Notes: generated by a model from the sequence alone, not told the origin. A stretch of 64,000 bases of DNA from Paragordius varius (GCA_964247055.1 OZ176057.1:6076001-6140000), one strand, 5' to 3'; shown: positions 48,061-60,013, counted from the stretch's first letter. Numbers and translations: made by a program.

Positions 48061-48754
48061 ATAAAATTTCTATGAATCTTATTTGACGCCAAAAACATAT
48101 AAATAAATCTTGCACATATATTAATGATTAAATATAATTTCCTTATTTAACATTTTATTCTTGACACCATGTAACTTAGAGCAATGCACAATTTTTCCTG
48201 CAGAAACCTAAAATTTTTAATAATTAAACTTATAATGCCATGAATATACAATTAAAAAAGAAATAATTTTTGAATTTAGCTATGTTTATCATTAATTTCC
48301 TATTTTTAAATTTAAGTGGTCTAGTTTGGACAAAGCATTCTAGTTTTAAATAGTAATTAATTTTTAATTTTTTAAAAAAACATCTAAAAATAATATAAGA
48401 TTTGTTGGAAAAGTTTTATTTATTTGAAAATCAATATATAATTAGCAGAATACTTGCCAATAATTTTTAGCCAACACATTTTCATTAAAGTAGATAAAAA
48501 TTATATAACTATGCCTAAACTATATAATATATATATTAAGATTTGGATAATAAAAATTAAATGTAAACATTATGTAATCTTTGTAATTCCTTATAGCTTA
48601 ATGTATCCAATGCTCTTTACACCGATCTCTAATTATTTCCTAAAACAATTCAACATATTTTACCTATCTCTCTATTATAAATAATGTTAAAATGATATTT
48701 TTATATTCAAGTACATAATTATCCACCATAAATATAAGGTATAAGTAAAAAGAA

Positions 48755-48870
48755 AATGCGTGGGTCTCGGCCTGCTACGCAGCCCGAGGAAGTCCTGCGG
48801 ACTTCTTTAAGGAAATGAACCAACTCCAATCCCTCACCCTAACCCTAGCCCACAAACTCGAAACCTTACA
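48755..48870 (-). mobile_element. Dispersed hairpin/telomere-like element, unit B copy 4 (best copy)
   Basis: About 115-130 bp. Read on its own plus strand: TTTCGAGTTTGTGGG, then CTAGGGTTAGGGTGAGGG (three telomere-like hexamers), GGAGTTGGTTCATTTCC, a perfect hairpin GAAGTCC-GCA-GGACTTC, a second hairpin CTCGGGCTGC-GTA-GCAGGCCGAG with one mispair, then ACCCACGCATTT. At least eleven copies occur in the window in both orientations. No protein and no terminal inverted repeats are seen, so it may be a SINE or MITE-like repeat of unknown family. Confidence 0.75.
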
Positions 48871-50178
48871 TAAACTAAGGATTGAAATAATTTACATTTT
48901 TTACCATATAACCAAATATTTTTATTGGTTTTTTAAATCGTAGTAAAGAATTTGAAATGCCTATTGTTTTAAAATAAGATTTATATTCAGCTTTTTCAGC
49001 TAACGGGAACTAATTATTAAAAAAGTTGAGGAATTTATTGATATTTTTATCCAACATTGATATCGTGTTTTAGTTAGTTCATGTTATTGTCGTGTGGTTA
49101 TACATAATTATTAAATGAAGAAACTCTTTTGATTGATTTTTGAAAGATTAGTTAATATTTAACCTAAACTGTTGATTCCTGTTTAATTCTAAAGACATTT
49201 TCGCATGAACGATGTTTTAATTTTAAATAAAATTGTTAGGATTCAACCATTTCTCAATTGAGAATTATTACACTTTTAAAGGTTATTGAATGTTAAGTTA
49301 GCCATTCCCAGATATTCTGTATCGTTCTATGCTATAAAAAAAGTTTAAATTTTGGTTTAATACAGATAACTCTTAATGAAAAACAGATTTTCAGCTTTCT
49401 GTTTAAAAACTGAAACCAAACTTCTTACCTTAACCCTTATCCCCACAGGACATAACTTATTTTCAATCTTATTTACATATTTTTTTAATTGAATTAAAAC
49501 AGAATAATAACTTATATTTGATTGATTCCCATTTTAAAATTAATATATATATTAGTATAAATTAATAGAGAATTATCATATATTGGTAATTATCGTAAGC
49601 ACACTTTAAATATCTTTTACCTAAATAAACTATCTGTGATGATTGATTTTAATGAAATGGAAATCCAAAAAAATCAGAGCTCTTGTTGTTGAAAGCTTAT
49701 TATATGATGTATTTGATTTTAACATTAAATTGATATTAGTTGATTGCACAAAGCATAAAATTAAAATAATTATAAATCTTTTAGATAATAATCTATAAAC
49801 TTTTTAAAAACCATCTGCGTTATTTTAGAAAAAAAATTCCAAGATCACTAAATTATGAACCAATATATTAATCAAATTACACAGGTTAAAACTTAAATAC
49901 CTCTATTAAAATTTGTTATTTTAATATTGAAACAAATTAGATTAATTAATTAATTAATTAATTTTTGATGATATTAGCCATTTGTGTAATCAAACATTCA
50001 AGTATGAAAATAAATTTAAATTTATCATTTATTATTAATAGAGAGAGGGAGATTGTTAAAATATTATTGCCATATTTTTTTAACATATTTTTCTCTGAAT
50101 ACGATTTACATTCTTTATAGGCGCCAGCCAAATAACATTATTATTGTAATAATGAAAAAAGATTTATTTATATATATA
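48871..50178. other. Non-genic DNA, unit B
   Basis: AT-rich; aligns to unit A 21842-23138 with many indels. Contains a run of ATTA repeats near 49943-49964. No gene. Confidence 0.55.
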
Positions 50179-50195
50179 TGATGGATGGATGGATG

Positions 50196-50457
50196 CTATA
50201 TTATAATGTAATATGTTTTATTGGAATGTGCACATGGGGGGGAGAGGGAATAATAAAATAGAGGCGCCCAAACAATGTTAATGCGCAGTAAAGAAAGGGA
50301 GGGAATAAGTAATATAATACATAATAGGAATAATAAGAGAGGGAAACGAAAGATATGTGAAGAAACATTTTTCCAGAAGGGGGGAGAAAAAGGCGCAAAT
50401 GCACACATTAATTTGATTGGATAAAAAGATTACATATACATTTCGGCCTATATAAAG
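50196..50457 (+). promoter_or_regulatory. Candidate promoter with TATA box, unit B
   Basis: Same purine-rich lead (GGGGGGGAGAGGG, GAGGCGCCC) and TATATAAAG at 50449-50457 as in unit A. Microsatellite lengths differ but the TATA box and its close surroundings do not. Confidence 0.45.
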
Positions 50458-50481
50458 GGCGAAAATTTTACTTTTTTTGAT

Positions 50482-50590
50482 TTATTTAATTTTTTTTTCC
50501 TCGCACATTTTTTGAGATCCTGTGGATAGATTGGGTGCATATGCAACTTCCCTTTGCTATACAATGTATTGCCATTACTATCTATATAAA
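50482..50590 (+). ncRNA. Exon-like leader E0, unit B
   Basis: Leader after the TATA box ending TATAAA|GTAAAT; the ATG near 50541 opens a short ORF, MQLPFAIQCIAITIYIK. Start is approximate. Confidence 0.3.
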
Positions 50591-51383
50591 GTAAATTGTT
50601 TTTATTTAATTATTAGAATACTACCATTGTTAATTGAAAAAAAAGGAAACTGTCCAACCTAATCCTAGAAACAATGTACAATATAACCACCAATTAAAAG
50701 ACAAATTATTGCAAACATGGTTGATATTATACGACTGAAATGATGGGAAAATTCGTTCCAATAAAATTGTAATCATCAAACAATATATGTAAGTTTTGCA
50801 TGTTTTATATATATATATACAGTATAATTACAAATGCATTGCTGGGTTTGCATTAAAATATTGTCAGATACGATTGATAGTAAAGAACATTTATTGACTT
50901 CAACAAGAAGAATCTTTTCTTGCTATTAGCCTATAATTTAATTGAGAATTCTATCTGGCAAATACATTAACACAAACCCAGTAATATTTTTTTAATTATA
51001 CTGTAATTTTCCATTTTTTTTAAAAAAATAAATACATGTTTAATTACTATAGTAATATATTGCTAACAAGTGGGTTTCTTGATCTTTTATAATTTATTTT
51101 TTTTTCATTTGTTTAAGGAAGATGAAATAAATAGAAAGGTGAACATTTGTTAAAATTATTTAGATGCTTGCCTGTTTTGAAATCTAAAATATCCTTGCAA
51201 TTTAAAATAATTTTACATATTTAGCACTTGGTAAAATATTTTTGTATTGAATTTTTTTCTCTAAAATCATGTAAAAAAATTTTGATAAGGGAGAGGAAAT
51301 GTTAACATATAAAGGTGTACGTACTTATGTTGTTATTGTGCATGCTTGTCCTATAAAATTTAATTTCTTAACAAATAAATTCA
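50591..51383. other. Right end of unit B, non-genic
   Basis: AT-rich, counterpart of 23547-24341; nothing recognised. Confidence 0.55.
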
Positions 51384-51850
51384 TATTATATGGCTTCGCG
51401 GGCCGCATTAACTAAAATTTTATTAGATATAAAAAATGATGCTGTAGAAACCACTATTTTATTATCATTTTTTGGGAAATTGTCAAAATTCCTTAAAATT
51501 CCGTTCAGAAATTTGTTTAAGATAGTGAATTTCCCTTAAATTTTCTTAAAACTCGTGCAGTCTCAATATTTTGGAGAGCAGCGTGTTGGCCACCTCTCCT
51601 CTAAAAAATTCCTAGTATTTAAATATGCACAACAAATTGGTTTCTTGGGATTTTCTGACGTTTATTCATTGATATAACGCCTTCTTTTCATGTCTTCTAT
51701 TTTTTCATGCATAAAACTTCTTAAGGTAGTTTAAAAAATAATAAAAATGGTTTTAAAGTTTCGCAAATATATACTAAAATTATTAAAAACTGTTAAAAGT
51801 TTGTTAAAAAAAGTGAGAAATTGTTTAAAAATCAATTAGAAGTTATAAAA
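51384..51850. other. Single-copy left end of unit C
   Basis: Diverged counterpart of 1-475. The ORF seen in A and B is changed in sequence and frame, ending after about 50 codons. Confidence 0.55.
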
Positions 51851-52815
51851 ATTGGTTAAAGGTTGTAAATTTCAAAAATCGGTTAAAATTTCCTTAAAAT
51901 TTGTTAAAAATCGGTTAAAGTTTTCTTAAAATTTGCTAAAAATTGGTTAAAGTTACCTTAAAATTTGCTAAAAATCGGTTAAAATTTCCTTAAAATTTGC
52001 TAAAAATTGGTTAAAGTTACCTTAAAATTTGCTAAAAATCGGTTAAAGTATCCTTAAAATTTGCTAAAAATCCGTTAAAGTTTTCTTAAAATTTGCTAAA
52101 AATCCATTAAACTTTTCTTAAAATTTGCTAAAAATCGATTAAAGTTTCCTTAAAATTTGCTAAAAATCGATTAAAGTTTCCTTAAAATTTGCTAATCGGT
52201 TAAAGTTTCCTTAAAATTTGCTAATCGGTTAAAGTTTCCTTAAAATTTGCTAAAAATCGGTTAAAGTTTTCTTAAAATTTGCTAAAAATCGGTTAAAGTT
52301 TCCTTAAAATTTGCTAAAAATCGGTTAAAGTTTCTTAAAATTTGCTAATCGGTTAAAGTTTTCTTAAAATTTGCTAAAAATCGGTTAAAGTTTCCTTAAA
52401 ATTTGCTAAAAATCGGTTAAACATTTCTAAAATCTGCTAATAATCGGTTAAAGTTTCCTTAAAATTTGCTAATCGGTTAAAGTTTCCTTAAAATTTGCTA
52501 ATCGGTTAAAGTTTCCTTAAAATTTGCTAAAAATCGGTTAAAGTTTTCTTAAAATTTGCTAAAAATCGGTTAAAATTTGTCTTAAAATTTGCTAAAAATC
52601 GGTTAAAGTTTCCTTAAAATTTGCTAAAAATCGGTTAAAGTTTCCTTAAAATTTGCTAATCGGTTAAAGTTTCCTTAAAATTTGCTAAAAATCGGTTAAA
52701 GTTGCCTTAATATTTGTTAAAAATCGATTAAACTTTTGTTAATATTTGCTAAAAATTTCCTTAAAATCAGTTAAAATATACTTATAATCTGCTAAAAATA
52801 TACTTATAATTAGGT
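51851..52815. repeat. 32-bp satellite array, unit C (short form)
   Basis: About 1 kb of TTTGCTAAAAATCGG / TTAAAGTTTCC units, plus a shortened unit TTTGCTAATCGG that lacks five bases and is not found in A or B. The 17-bp TTTAAAGTTTCC insert and the 81/113-bp higher-order periods are absent. Confidence 0.95.
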
Positions 52816-53078
52816 AAAAATTAGTTAAAAATATGCCTATAAATCCAAATGTTGTAGATAATAATAATTGCCTAAAAATCGCAAGTTTTTTGAAAAATGC
52901 TTAAATTGTATATATGACTTCACTCAATTCTACAAAATTGCTTAATAAAATGTCCGCAAATCGGTTTTTTAAATATTTAAACACAAAACATATCATTCAT
53001 TCTTAAATAGCGTTTTTTTGAATTATTATATTGTAATTAATCGTTTATATTTATCAATTTATATATTTATTTTTTTAG

Positions 53079-53162
53079 AATGTATTGCCTCAATCAATTA
53101 TTTGCGGAAAAACTGAAACGAATCATAAATGAATAGATTTTAACTTGATATTTCGGAATTCG
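53079..53162 (+). ncRNA. Exon-like island E1, unit C
   Basis: 84 bp identical to units A and B, with AG before and GTAATT after; flanks differ. Confidence 0.5.
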
Positions 53163-53297
53163 GTAATTTTTTTACTGTTTTATAATTCAAATAAGTAATT
53201 TATTATTATAGTTATATTAAACAGAAATTTTATTTTAAAATATATATTTAACATTATTGAAACCGTTGAATTTTTTAAAATAATTTTAAAAGATTTT

Positions 53298-54660
53298 TAA
53301 TCAGTTGTTTTTATTAATCATTGTTTTAGTAATCATTTGTTTTAATTAATCAGTTGTTTTAATTAATCAGTTGTTTTAATTAATCAGTTGTTTTTATTAA
53401 TCAGTTGTTTTTATTAATCAGTTGTTTTTATTAATCAGTTGTTTTTATTAATCAGTTGTTTTTATTAATCAGTTGTTTTAAATTGTTTTAAATAATCATT
53501 TGTTTTTATTAATCAGTTGTTTTAATTAATCAGTTGTTTTAATTAATCAGTTATTTTTATTAATCAGTTGTTATTAATCATTTATTTTATTAACAGTTAT
53601 TTTTATTCAACTAGTTATTTTAATTATTCAATTGTTTTTATTAATCAGTTTTAATTAAACAGTTGTTTTTATTAATCAGTTGTTTTTATTCAACTAGTTA
53701 TTTTAATTATTCATTTGTTTTGATTAATCAGTTGTTTTTATTAATCAGTTGTTTAAATTAATCAGTTGTTTAAATTAATCAGTTGTTTTAATTAATCAGT
53801 TGTTTTAATTAATCAGTTGTTTTAATTAATCAGTTGTTTTAATTAATCAGTTGTTTTAATTAATCAGTTGTTTTAATTAATCAGTTGTTTTTATTAAGCA
53901 GTTGTTTTTATTAATCAGTTGTTTTTATTAATCAGTTGTTTTTATTAATCAGTTGTTTTTATTAATCAGTTGTTTTTATTAATCAGTTGTGTTTATTAAT
54001 CAGTTGTGTTTATTAATCAGTTGTTTTTATTAATCAGTTGTTTTTATTAATCAGTTGTTTTTATTAATCAGTTGTTTTTATTAATCAGTTGTTTTTATTA
54101 ATCAGTTGTTTTTAATTACAATTGTTTTAATTAATGAGTTGTTTTTATTAATCAGTTGTTTTTATTAATCAGTTGTTTTTATTAATCAGTTGTTTTTATT
54201 AATCAGTTGTGTTTATTAATCATTTGTTTTTATTAATCAGTTGTTTTTATTAATCAGTTGTTTTTATTAATCAGTTGTTTTAATTAATTAGTTGATTTTA
54301 TTAATCAGTTGTTTTATTAATCAGTTGATTTTATTAATCAGTTGATTTTATTAATCAGTTGATTTTATTAATCAGTTGATTTTATTAATCAGTTGATTTT
54401 ATTAATCAGTTGTATTAATCAGTTGTTTTTATTAATCATTTGTTTTTATTAATCATTTGTTTTTATAAATCAGTTATTTTTATAAATCAGTTGTTTTTAT
54501 AAATGAGTTGTTTTTATAAATGAGTTGTTTTTATAAATGAGTTGTTTTTATAAATCAGTTGTTTTTATAAATCAGTTGTTTTTATAAATCAGTTGTTTTT
54601 ATAAATCAGTTGTTTTTATAAATCAGTTGTTTTTATTAATCAGTTCTTATAATCAGTTTT
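53298..54660. repeat. 17-bp satellite array, unit C
   Basis: About 1.4 kb of ATTAATCAGTTGTTTTT units, more regular than in A and B. It has local blocks of GATTTTATTAATCAGTT (54290-54400) and TTTTTATAAATCAGTTG (54470-54620) special to this unit. Confidence 0.96.
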
Positions 54661-54689
54661 TTTTATTATGTTGATTATAATTATAAGTT

Positions 54690-55500
54690 TATCTAAAAAC
54701 CGCCAAAACTATCTAAAAAGTTATATTAAAAACCGAATTAAAAAACCGCTAAAACTCTCTTTAAAACCGCTAAAACATCCTAAAAATGGCTAAAATTTTT
54801 AAAATATCGCTAAAATTCCTTTTAACTCAAAATAATGCGTTTAATTCTCTTAAAATCGCTAAAATTTCCTAAAAACCGCTAAAATTTTATAAAAACCGCT
54901 AAAACCTTATAAAAACCGCTAAAACCTTATAAAAACCGCTAAAACCTTATAAAAACCGCTAAAACCTTATAAAAACCGCTAAAATTCCTTTTAAATCAAA
55001 AAAGTTTGAAATTCTCTAAAAATTGCTAAAATTTCTTAAAAACCTCTAAAACTTTCTAAAAACCGCTAAAATTCCTTTTAAATAAAAAATGCGTTTGAAA
55101 TTCTCTAAAAACCGCTAAAATTTTCTAAAACCGCTTAAACTTTCTAAAAACGCTCCAACCAGCTAAAAGTCTACTTCTTTAGAAATATTCTAAAAACCGG
55201 TTACAATTTAATAACCGGATAACAATGTAATGATAAAACTTCCTTAAAACCGCTAAAACTTTCTTAAAATGCTAAAATTTTTAAAATATAGCTAAAATTC
55301 CTTTTAAATCAAACAAATGCGCTTGAAATTCTCTTAAAATTGCTAAAAAATTTAAAATCCCTAAAAGTTTTCTAAAAACCACTAAAGCTCTCTAAAAACT
55401 TTCAATATTGTTTAAAAAGCGTAAATATTCTTTTTAAATCAAAAATGCGCTGAAATTCTTTAAAAAATGGCAAACTTTTTTAAAACCGCAAAATTGTTTT
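54690..55500. repeat. AAACCGCTAAAA-type array, unit C
   Basis: Includes a clean 20-bp tandem, ATAAAAACCGCTAAAACCTT, repeated about five times at 54885-54985. The rest is degenerate and resembles units A and B. Confidence 0.85.
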
Positions 55501-55626
55501 TCTGCAAACATATGCCACCTTTTTTTTTATAAATTTTATTATTTTAACCAATTAGCTAGCCATTTTAAATAGCATTTTTATAATATTAATCTCAATATAT
55601 TGTAACATACTATTTTTTTTGTTTAG

Positions 55627-55708
55627 AATGTGTGATGTCTTACAGAAGTACGCAGGACTGACTTCAACAAAACTGATGTAGAAATACCTGGAATGTTTTG
55701 GGAATTGG
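55627..55708 (+). ncRNA. Exon-like island E2, unit C (full length)
   Basis: TTTGTTTAG|AATGTGTGATG...GGGAATTGG|GTAATT, 82 bp, close to the 83-84 bp of E1 and E3. Short ORF MCDVLQKYAGLTSTKLM then stop. Confidence 0.45.
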
Positions 55709-56072
55709 GTAATTATTATTTTATATTTTGTTGATAAATTTTGAATATTATTTAAGTATTTTTGTTAATCCAATTGTTTTGTTTTATAAATTCTGTATAA
55801 ATCCATATTATCATAATCAACTTTTTTTATGTAATTAGCATTTATCACCTGTTTATTAGTTGTTTTTAATCAGTTTGTAATAATTGGTTTTATCTTACAG
55901 TTGTTTTCAATTGGTTAACTTGAGATATTCTAAAGATAGTTGAAATTTTTTTAAAAAGAATATGTAGAGTATGTAGAATATAAATTTTCTATCGTTTGTA
56001 AATTTTTTTTATTTATTATTGTAACATAATATTTAATCCTTAATTATTACATTTTTCTTTAATTTACTGTAG

Positions 56073-56155
56073 AATGTGTTGTTTATGTAATCAGCAGCCC
56101 GAAACGTAAACGAAGTCTATTGAAAAAGCGTAATTGAATATTATGGATGAACTTG
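56073..56155 (+). ncRNA. Exon-like island E3, unit C
   Basis: CTGTAG|AATGTGTTG...GAACTTG|GTAATT, 83 bp, one base different from unit B. Confidence 0.5.
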
Positions 56156-56677
56156 GTAATTAATTATATTTAGATTAAATTTTAGAACAGATTTTTTTAC
56201 TAGTTTTTCAACTTTACATTTTTTTCTCAAAATAACTACTTTTTTTAATAAAATTGATGAGTCGATTTTAATGCTCTTTAATTAAAGAATTTAATTTTAT
56301 TTTTACGTTTGACAAAGATTACCTGTAGTAATCGAAATATTATAATAAATTTATATAATTTTTGCTGAATTATTGCATATATAATAATATAATTGATTTA
56401 ATTAATCATTTTTTTAATAAATTAACTATTTATAATAAATTTTTGATTTAAAACAAATTAGTTATTTTTATTAAGATATATAATATTGTTCCTTTAATTT
56501 TTACCGCAAAATAACAAAATATCACTTTTTTATAACAAACTTTATAAATTTTTTTAAATAACCATTTTTCTTGATCAGCTGTTTTTTGAATTTGATACCT
56601 ATAATTATTTAATAGTTTCAAGATATTTATTTTTATGTGATTATTTGTTTTGACTTTATATTTTATTTTATTTTTAG

Positions 56678-56728
56678 GAAACAATATAGTATCCACTTCA
56701 TTGCTGCCATACCAATTAAACTATTTAC
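56678..56728 (+). ncRNA. Exon-like island E4, unit C
   Basis: TTTTTAG|GAAACAATATAG...ACTATTTAC|GTATAT, 51 bp, one base different from unit B. Confidence 0.3.
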
Positions 56729-56814
56729 GTATATATTTTTAGTTACTTTTTACGTTATTAATAACCAATTGTATAAATATTTTTTATTTTTTCCTTATTA
56801 TTCAGATAAATCTG

Positions 56815-57062
56815 TTGTATTAATCAGTTGTTTTAATTAATCAGTTGTTTTAATTAATAAGTTTTATTATTTGTGTTTATTAATTATTTGTATTTAAATG
56901 ATTATTTATCATTAATCAGTTCTTCAGTTGTTTTTATTTATCGTTTGTTTTAATTTATCGTTTGTTTATATCAATCAGTTGTTTTTATAAATCAGTTGTT
57001 TTAATAAATCTGTTGTTTTTAATTATTATTTGTTTTTAAGAATCAGATGTTTTAATTAATCA
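56815..57062. repeat. Patch of 17-bp satellite, unit C
   Basis: Degenerate ATTAATCAGTTG units, counterpart of 37270-37550. Confidence 0.75.
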
Positions 57063-57131
57063 GGTTTAAAGCACTTTAAGGGTTTCGAGTTTGTGGGCTA
57101 GGGTTAGGGTGAGGGATTGGAGCGCATTTCT
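57063..57131 (+). mobile_element. Dispersed hairpin/telomere-like element, unit C copy 1 (internally deleted)
   Basis: Starts GGTTTAAAGCACTTTAAGGG, keeps CTAGGGTTAGGGTGAGGG, then jumps from GGATTGGAG to CGCATTTC, lacking both hairpins. Confidence 0.7.
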
Positions 57132-57590
57132 ATTCTATAAATTTATATAACCTTTTTTTTGACTTTTCTCTTCTAACAAAAAAATGCTCTCTTGATTATA
57201 TTTGAATAAAATTTTTAGAAAACTCTTTTTTAACTACATTTATGGTTTCTAGTTTTAAGTTAGGGTCAGGTTCTTAAAGAAGTCCGCAAATTAATTTATA
57301 TATTGGTTGTTTGAGGTATTTACGCAAAAACCTCTGACATAGACAGCTGATTTCTTTGAAACTTTTTATTTTTTAGGATAAATTTCATACAATTCTTTTT
57401 ATTAGGATTAAAGTATCACGTGTTTTTGGTGTAATATGAGTCGTTTAAGCTGGTTTAAAATTTAAATTTACAAAACGTCAATGTTAAACTCTAACCTATT
57501 ACCGCTAATACTTGTGAGTAAATCTTTATCTCATTTCTTATGACCCTTTAAAGCTGTTATTATGGTTTTTGAGCAAAATTTATTGATTTA

Positions 57591-57692
57591 GGTTTAAAGA
57601 ACTATAAGGTTTTTCGAGTTTCTGGGCTAGGGTTAGGGTGAGGGGTTGGAGTTGGTTCATTTTCTTAAAGAAGTCCGCAGGACTTCCTCGGT
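57591..57692 (+). mobile_element. Dispersed hairpin/telomere-like element, unit C copy 2
   Basis: Keeps CTAGGGTTAGGGTGAGGGG and the GAAGTCCGCAGGACTTC hairpin; the second hairpin is lost after CTCGG. The stretch 57132-57590 to its left is AT-rich without a gene. Confidence 0.7.
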
Positions 57693-58000
57693 TTCTTTTT
57701 AAATTAAATCTTTGTCTCAGAATTTTGCAGATTGGTTTAAATGATATTCATAATTATAAAATAGGGAGCACATTATTCTCATTTTTTATAATTTCTGACC
57801 TATTTTTTTTGTTAATTATTTTATCTATAATAATAAAAGACTCTATTTTGTTTGAAAACCAGAGTTTTTTTTAACAGATTATATTACTGATATCTTTATT
57901 CAAATACAGCTGGTTTTAAAAACCTCAATATTTATCTCTAAAACCTATTTTGAGATTTTAAGTTTATATTTCGGTTTTTGAGTAAAATTTTTATCGATCT

Positions 58001-58073
58001 CGGTTTAAACCACTTTAAGGGTTTTGAGTTTGTGGGCTAGAGTTAGGGAGAGGGATTGGAGTTGGTTCATTTA
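58001..58073 (+). mobile_element. Dispersed hairpin/telomere-like element, unit C copy 3 (3' truncated)
   Basis: Starts CGGTTTAAACCACTTTAAGG and ends at GTTGGTTCATTTAT, before the hairpins. The stretch 57693-58000 between copies is AT-rich without a gene. Confidence 0.65.
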
Positions 58074-58860
58074 TAAATTTATATAACCTAACTAAATCTC
58101 TGAATTTCCTTTTTTTAATGATAGCCATTACTTTGAAATAGGGAGCAGGTCATTTTCTATTTTTTCTGACTTTTCTCTTCTCACAAAAATAGCCTCTCTT
58201 TATTAAGGTTTTTGATTTTTTTAAAAAACTCTTTTTAACTACATTTAGGGTTTCGAGGTTTAAGTTAGGGTAAAGTTCTTAAAAAAGTCGGTAAATTTAT
58301 TAATGTATTGGTTGTTTCAGGTTTTAAGTTCGAACTTTATCACAAACATTTTTAACGCTAATTTTTCCGCTATTATCGCAAAAACCTCTGACATAAACAG
58401 CTAATTTCTTTAAAACTTTAAATTTTTTAGGATAAATTTCATATAATTCTTTTGTTATTTAGGATTAAAGTATTAATAATATATGAAATTAATTAAAATG
58501 ATGAATTGACCCAAAATCATGAGAGCTAACTAGACAAGATACTATATCAAAGAAAATGAATATTTTTTATAAATAAATAAAAACAATTTTATAGATTCTG
58601 AAACTATCTAAATAATCTCAACAACGATAAATGAATATTCAAAAATGATACAAAAACTGGATATAACAAATTGACAGAAAATCAAGAATAACTCAAGACT
58701 AGACAAGAATGATATTTTTAATATTAAATAATAATATTTGTTAATAAATAATCCTGATTTTATTATGATTTTTTGATTAAAAAAAAATTAAAAAATATAA
58801 ATAAATATATATAACCCCCCCCCCCCCCAAAGGGCGAGAAAAAAAATTAAAAAATATTCT
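58074..58860. other. Non-genic spacer, unit C
   Basis: AT-rich; unrelated or strongly diverged from A/B until about 58780, where the A-rich tract and a pure C14 run (58815-58828; C7-T-C6 in A/B) resume the homology. Confidence 0.55.
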
Positions 58861-58922
58861 AAGTCCAAAATTTTATTTTGAGCGTCCGGGAGTAAGAGTG
58901 CTCAAAATACAATTTTGGACTT
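58861..58922. repeat. Short inverted repeat (23-bp arms), unit C
   Basis: Same sequence as 12863-12924. Confidence 0.75.
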
Positions 58923-58931
58923 GCGGGCCTG

Positions 58932-59022
58932 CAACAAACTCTCATTATACTTGTGGAGAGTTTTTGCGCCAACTCTCTAATGGGAGAAATAAATGCTCCT
59001 TAACACAAGTAAGGAAAAAAAC
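58932..59022. mobile_element. Foldback element, left arm only, unit C
   Basis: CAACAAACTCTCATT... left arm (58932-59001) and 21 bp of the loop; the right arm is lost in the gap. Confidence 0.65.
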
Positions 59023-59222
59023 NNNNNNNNNNNNNNNNNNNNNNNNNNNNNNNNNNNNNNNNNNNNNNNNNNNNNNNNNNNNNNNNNNNNNNNNNNNNNN
59101 NNNNNNNNNNNNNNNNNNNNNNNNNNNNNNNNNNNNNNNNNNNNNNNNNNNNNNNNNNNNNNNNNNNNNNNNNNNNNNNNNNNNNNNNNNNNNNNNNNNN
59201 NNNNNNNNNNNNNNNNNNNNNN
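59023..59222. other. Assembly gap of exactly 200 N
   Basis: A round-number run of N, typical of a scaffolding join of unknown true size. It follows a palindromic element and precedes an inverted duplicate. Confidence 0.98.
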
Positions 59223-59319
59223 GGGCTAGGGTTAGGGTGAGGGATTGGAGTTGGTTCATTTCCTTAAAGAAGTCCGCAGGACTTCCTCGGGCTGCGTAGC
59301 AGGCCGAGACCCACGCATT
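59223..59319 (+). mobile_element. Dispersed hairpin/telomere-like element (inverted copy, cut by gap)
   Basis: Reverse complement of unit B copy 4 (48755-48851); begins GGGCTAGGGTTAGGG directly at the gap. Confidence 0.75.
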
Positions 59320-60013
59320 TTCTTTTTACTTATACCTTATATTTATGGTGGATAATTATGTACTTGAATATAAAAATATCATTTTAACATTATTTATAAT
59401 AGAGAGATAGGTAAAATATGTTGAATTGTTTTAGGAAATAATTAGAGATCGGTGTAAAGAGCATTGGATACATTAAGCTATAAGGAATTACAAAGATTAC
59501 ATAATGTTTACATTTAATTTTTATTATCCAAATCTTAATATATATATTATATAGTTTAGGCATAGTTATATAATTTTTATCTACTTTAATGAAAATGTGT
59601 TGGCTAAAAATTATTGGCAAGTATTCTGCTAATTATATATTGATTTTCAAATAAATAAAACTTTTCCAACAAATCTTATATTATTTTTAGATGTTTTTTT
59701 AAAAAATTAAAAATTAATTACTATTTAAAACTAGAATGCTTTGTCCAAACTAGACCACTTAAATTTAAAAATAGGAAATTAATGATAAACATAGCTAAAT
59801 TCAAAAATTATTTCTTTTTTAATTGTATATTCATGGCATTATAAGTTTAATTATTAAAAATTTTAGGTTTCTGCAGGAAAAATTGTGCATTGCTCTAAGT
59901 TACATGGTGTCAAGAATAAAATGTTAAATAAGGAAATTATATTTAATCATTAATATATGTGCAAGATTTATTTATATGTTTTTGGCGTCAAATAAGATTC
60001 ATAGAAATTTTAT

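Larger units (their letters stand above)
24342..51383. repeat. Tandem segmental duplication, unit B
   Basis: Second copy, about 27.0 kb. It differs from unit A by retaining ~2.2 kb around 36290-38487, by a differently arranged 32-bp array, by an inverted-repeat element in the Lys-rich gene, and by several percent substitution from ~40550 rightwards. It is the most complete of the three units. Confidence 0.9.
51384..59022. repeat. Tandem segmental duplication, unit C (truncated by gap)
   Basis: Third copy in the same orientation. Its left end (TATTATATGGCTTCGCGGG) and all later parts differ clearly from A and B. Its 32-bp array is about eight times shorter. It stops inside the foldback element at the assembly gap, so its gene half is not seen. 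Confidence 0.88.

Noticed and set aside
58898-59299. ORFs running through the N gap
   Set aside because: They exist only because N was translated as an unknown residue.
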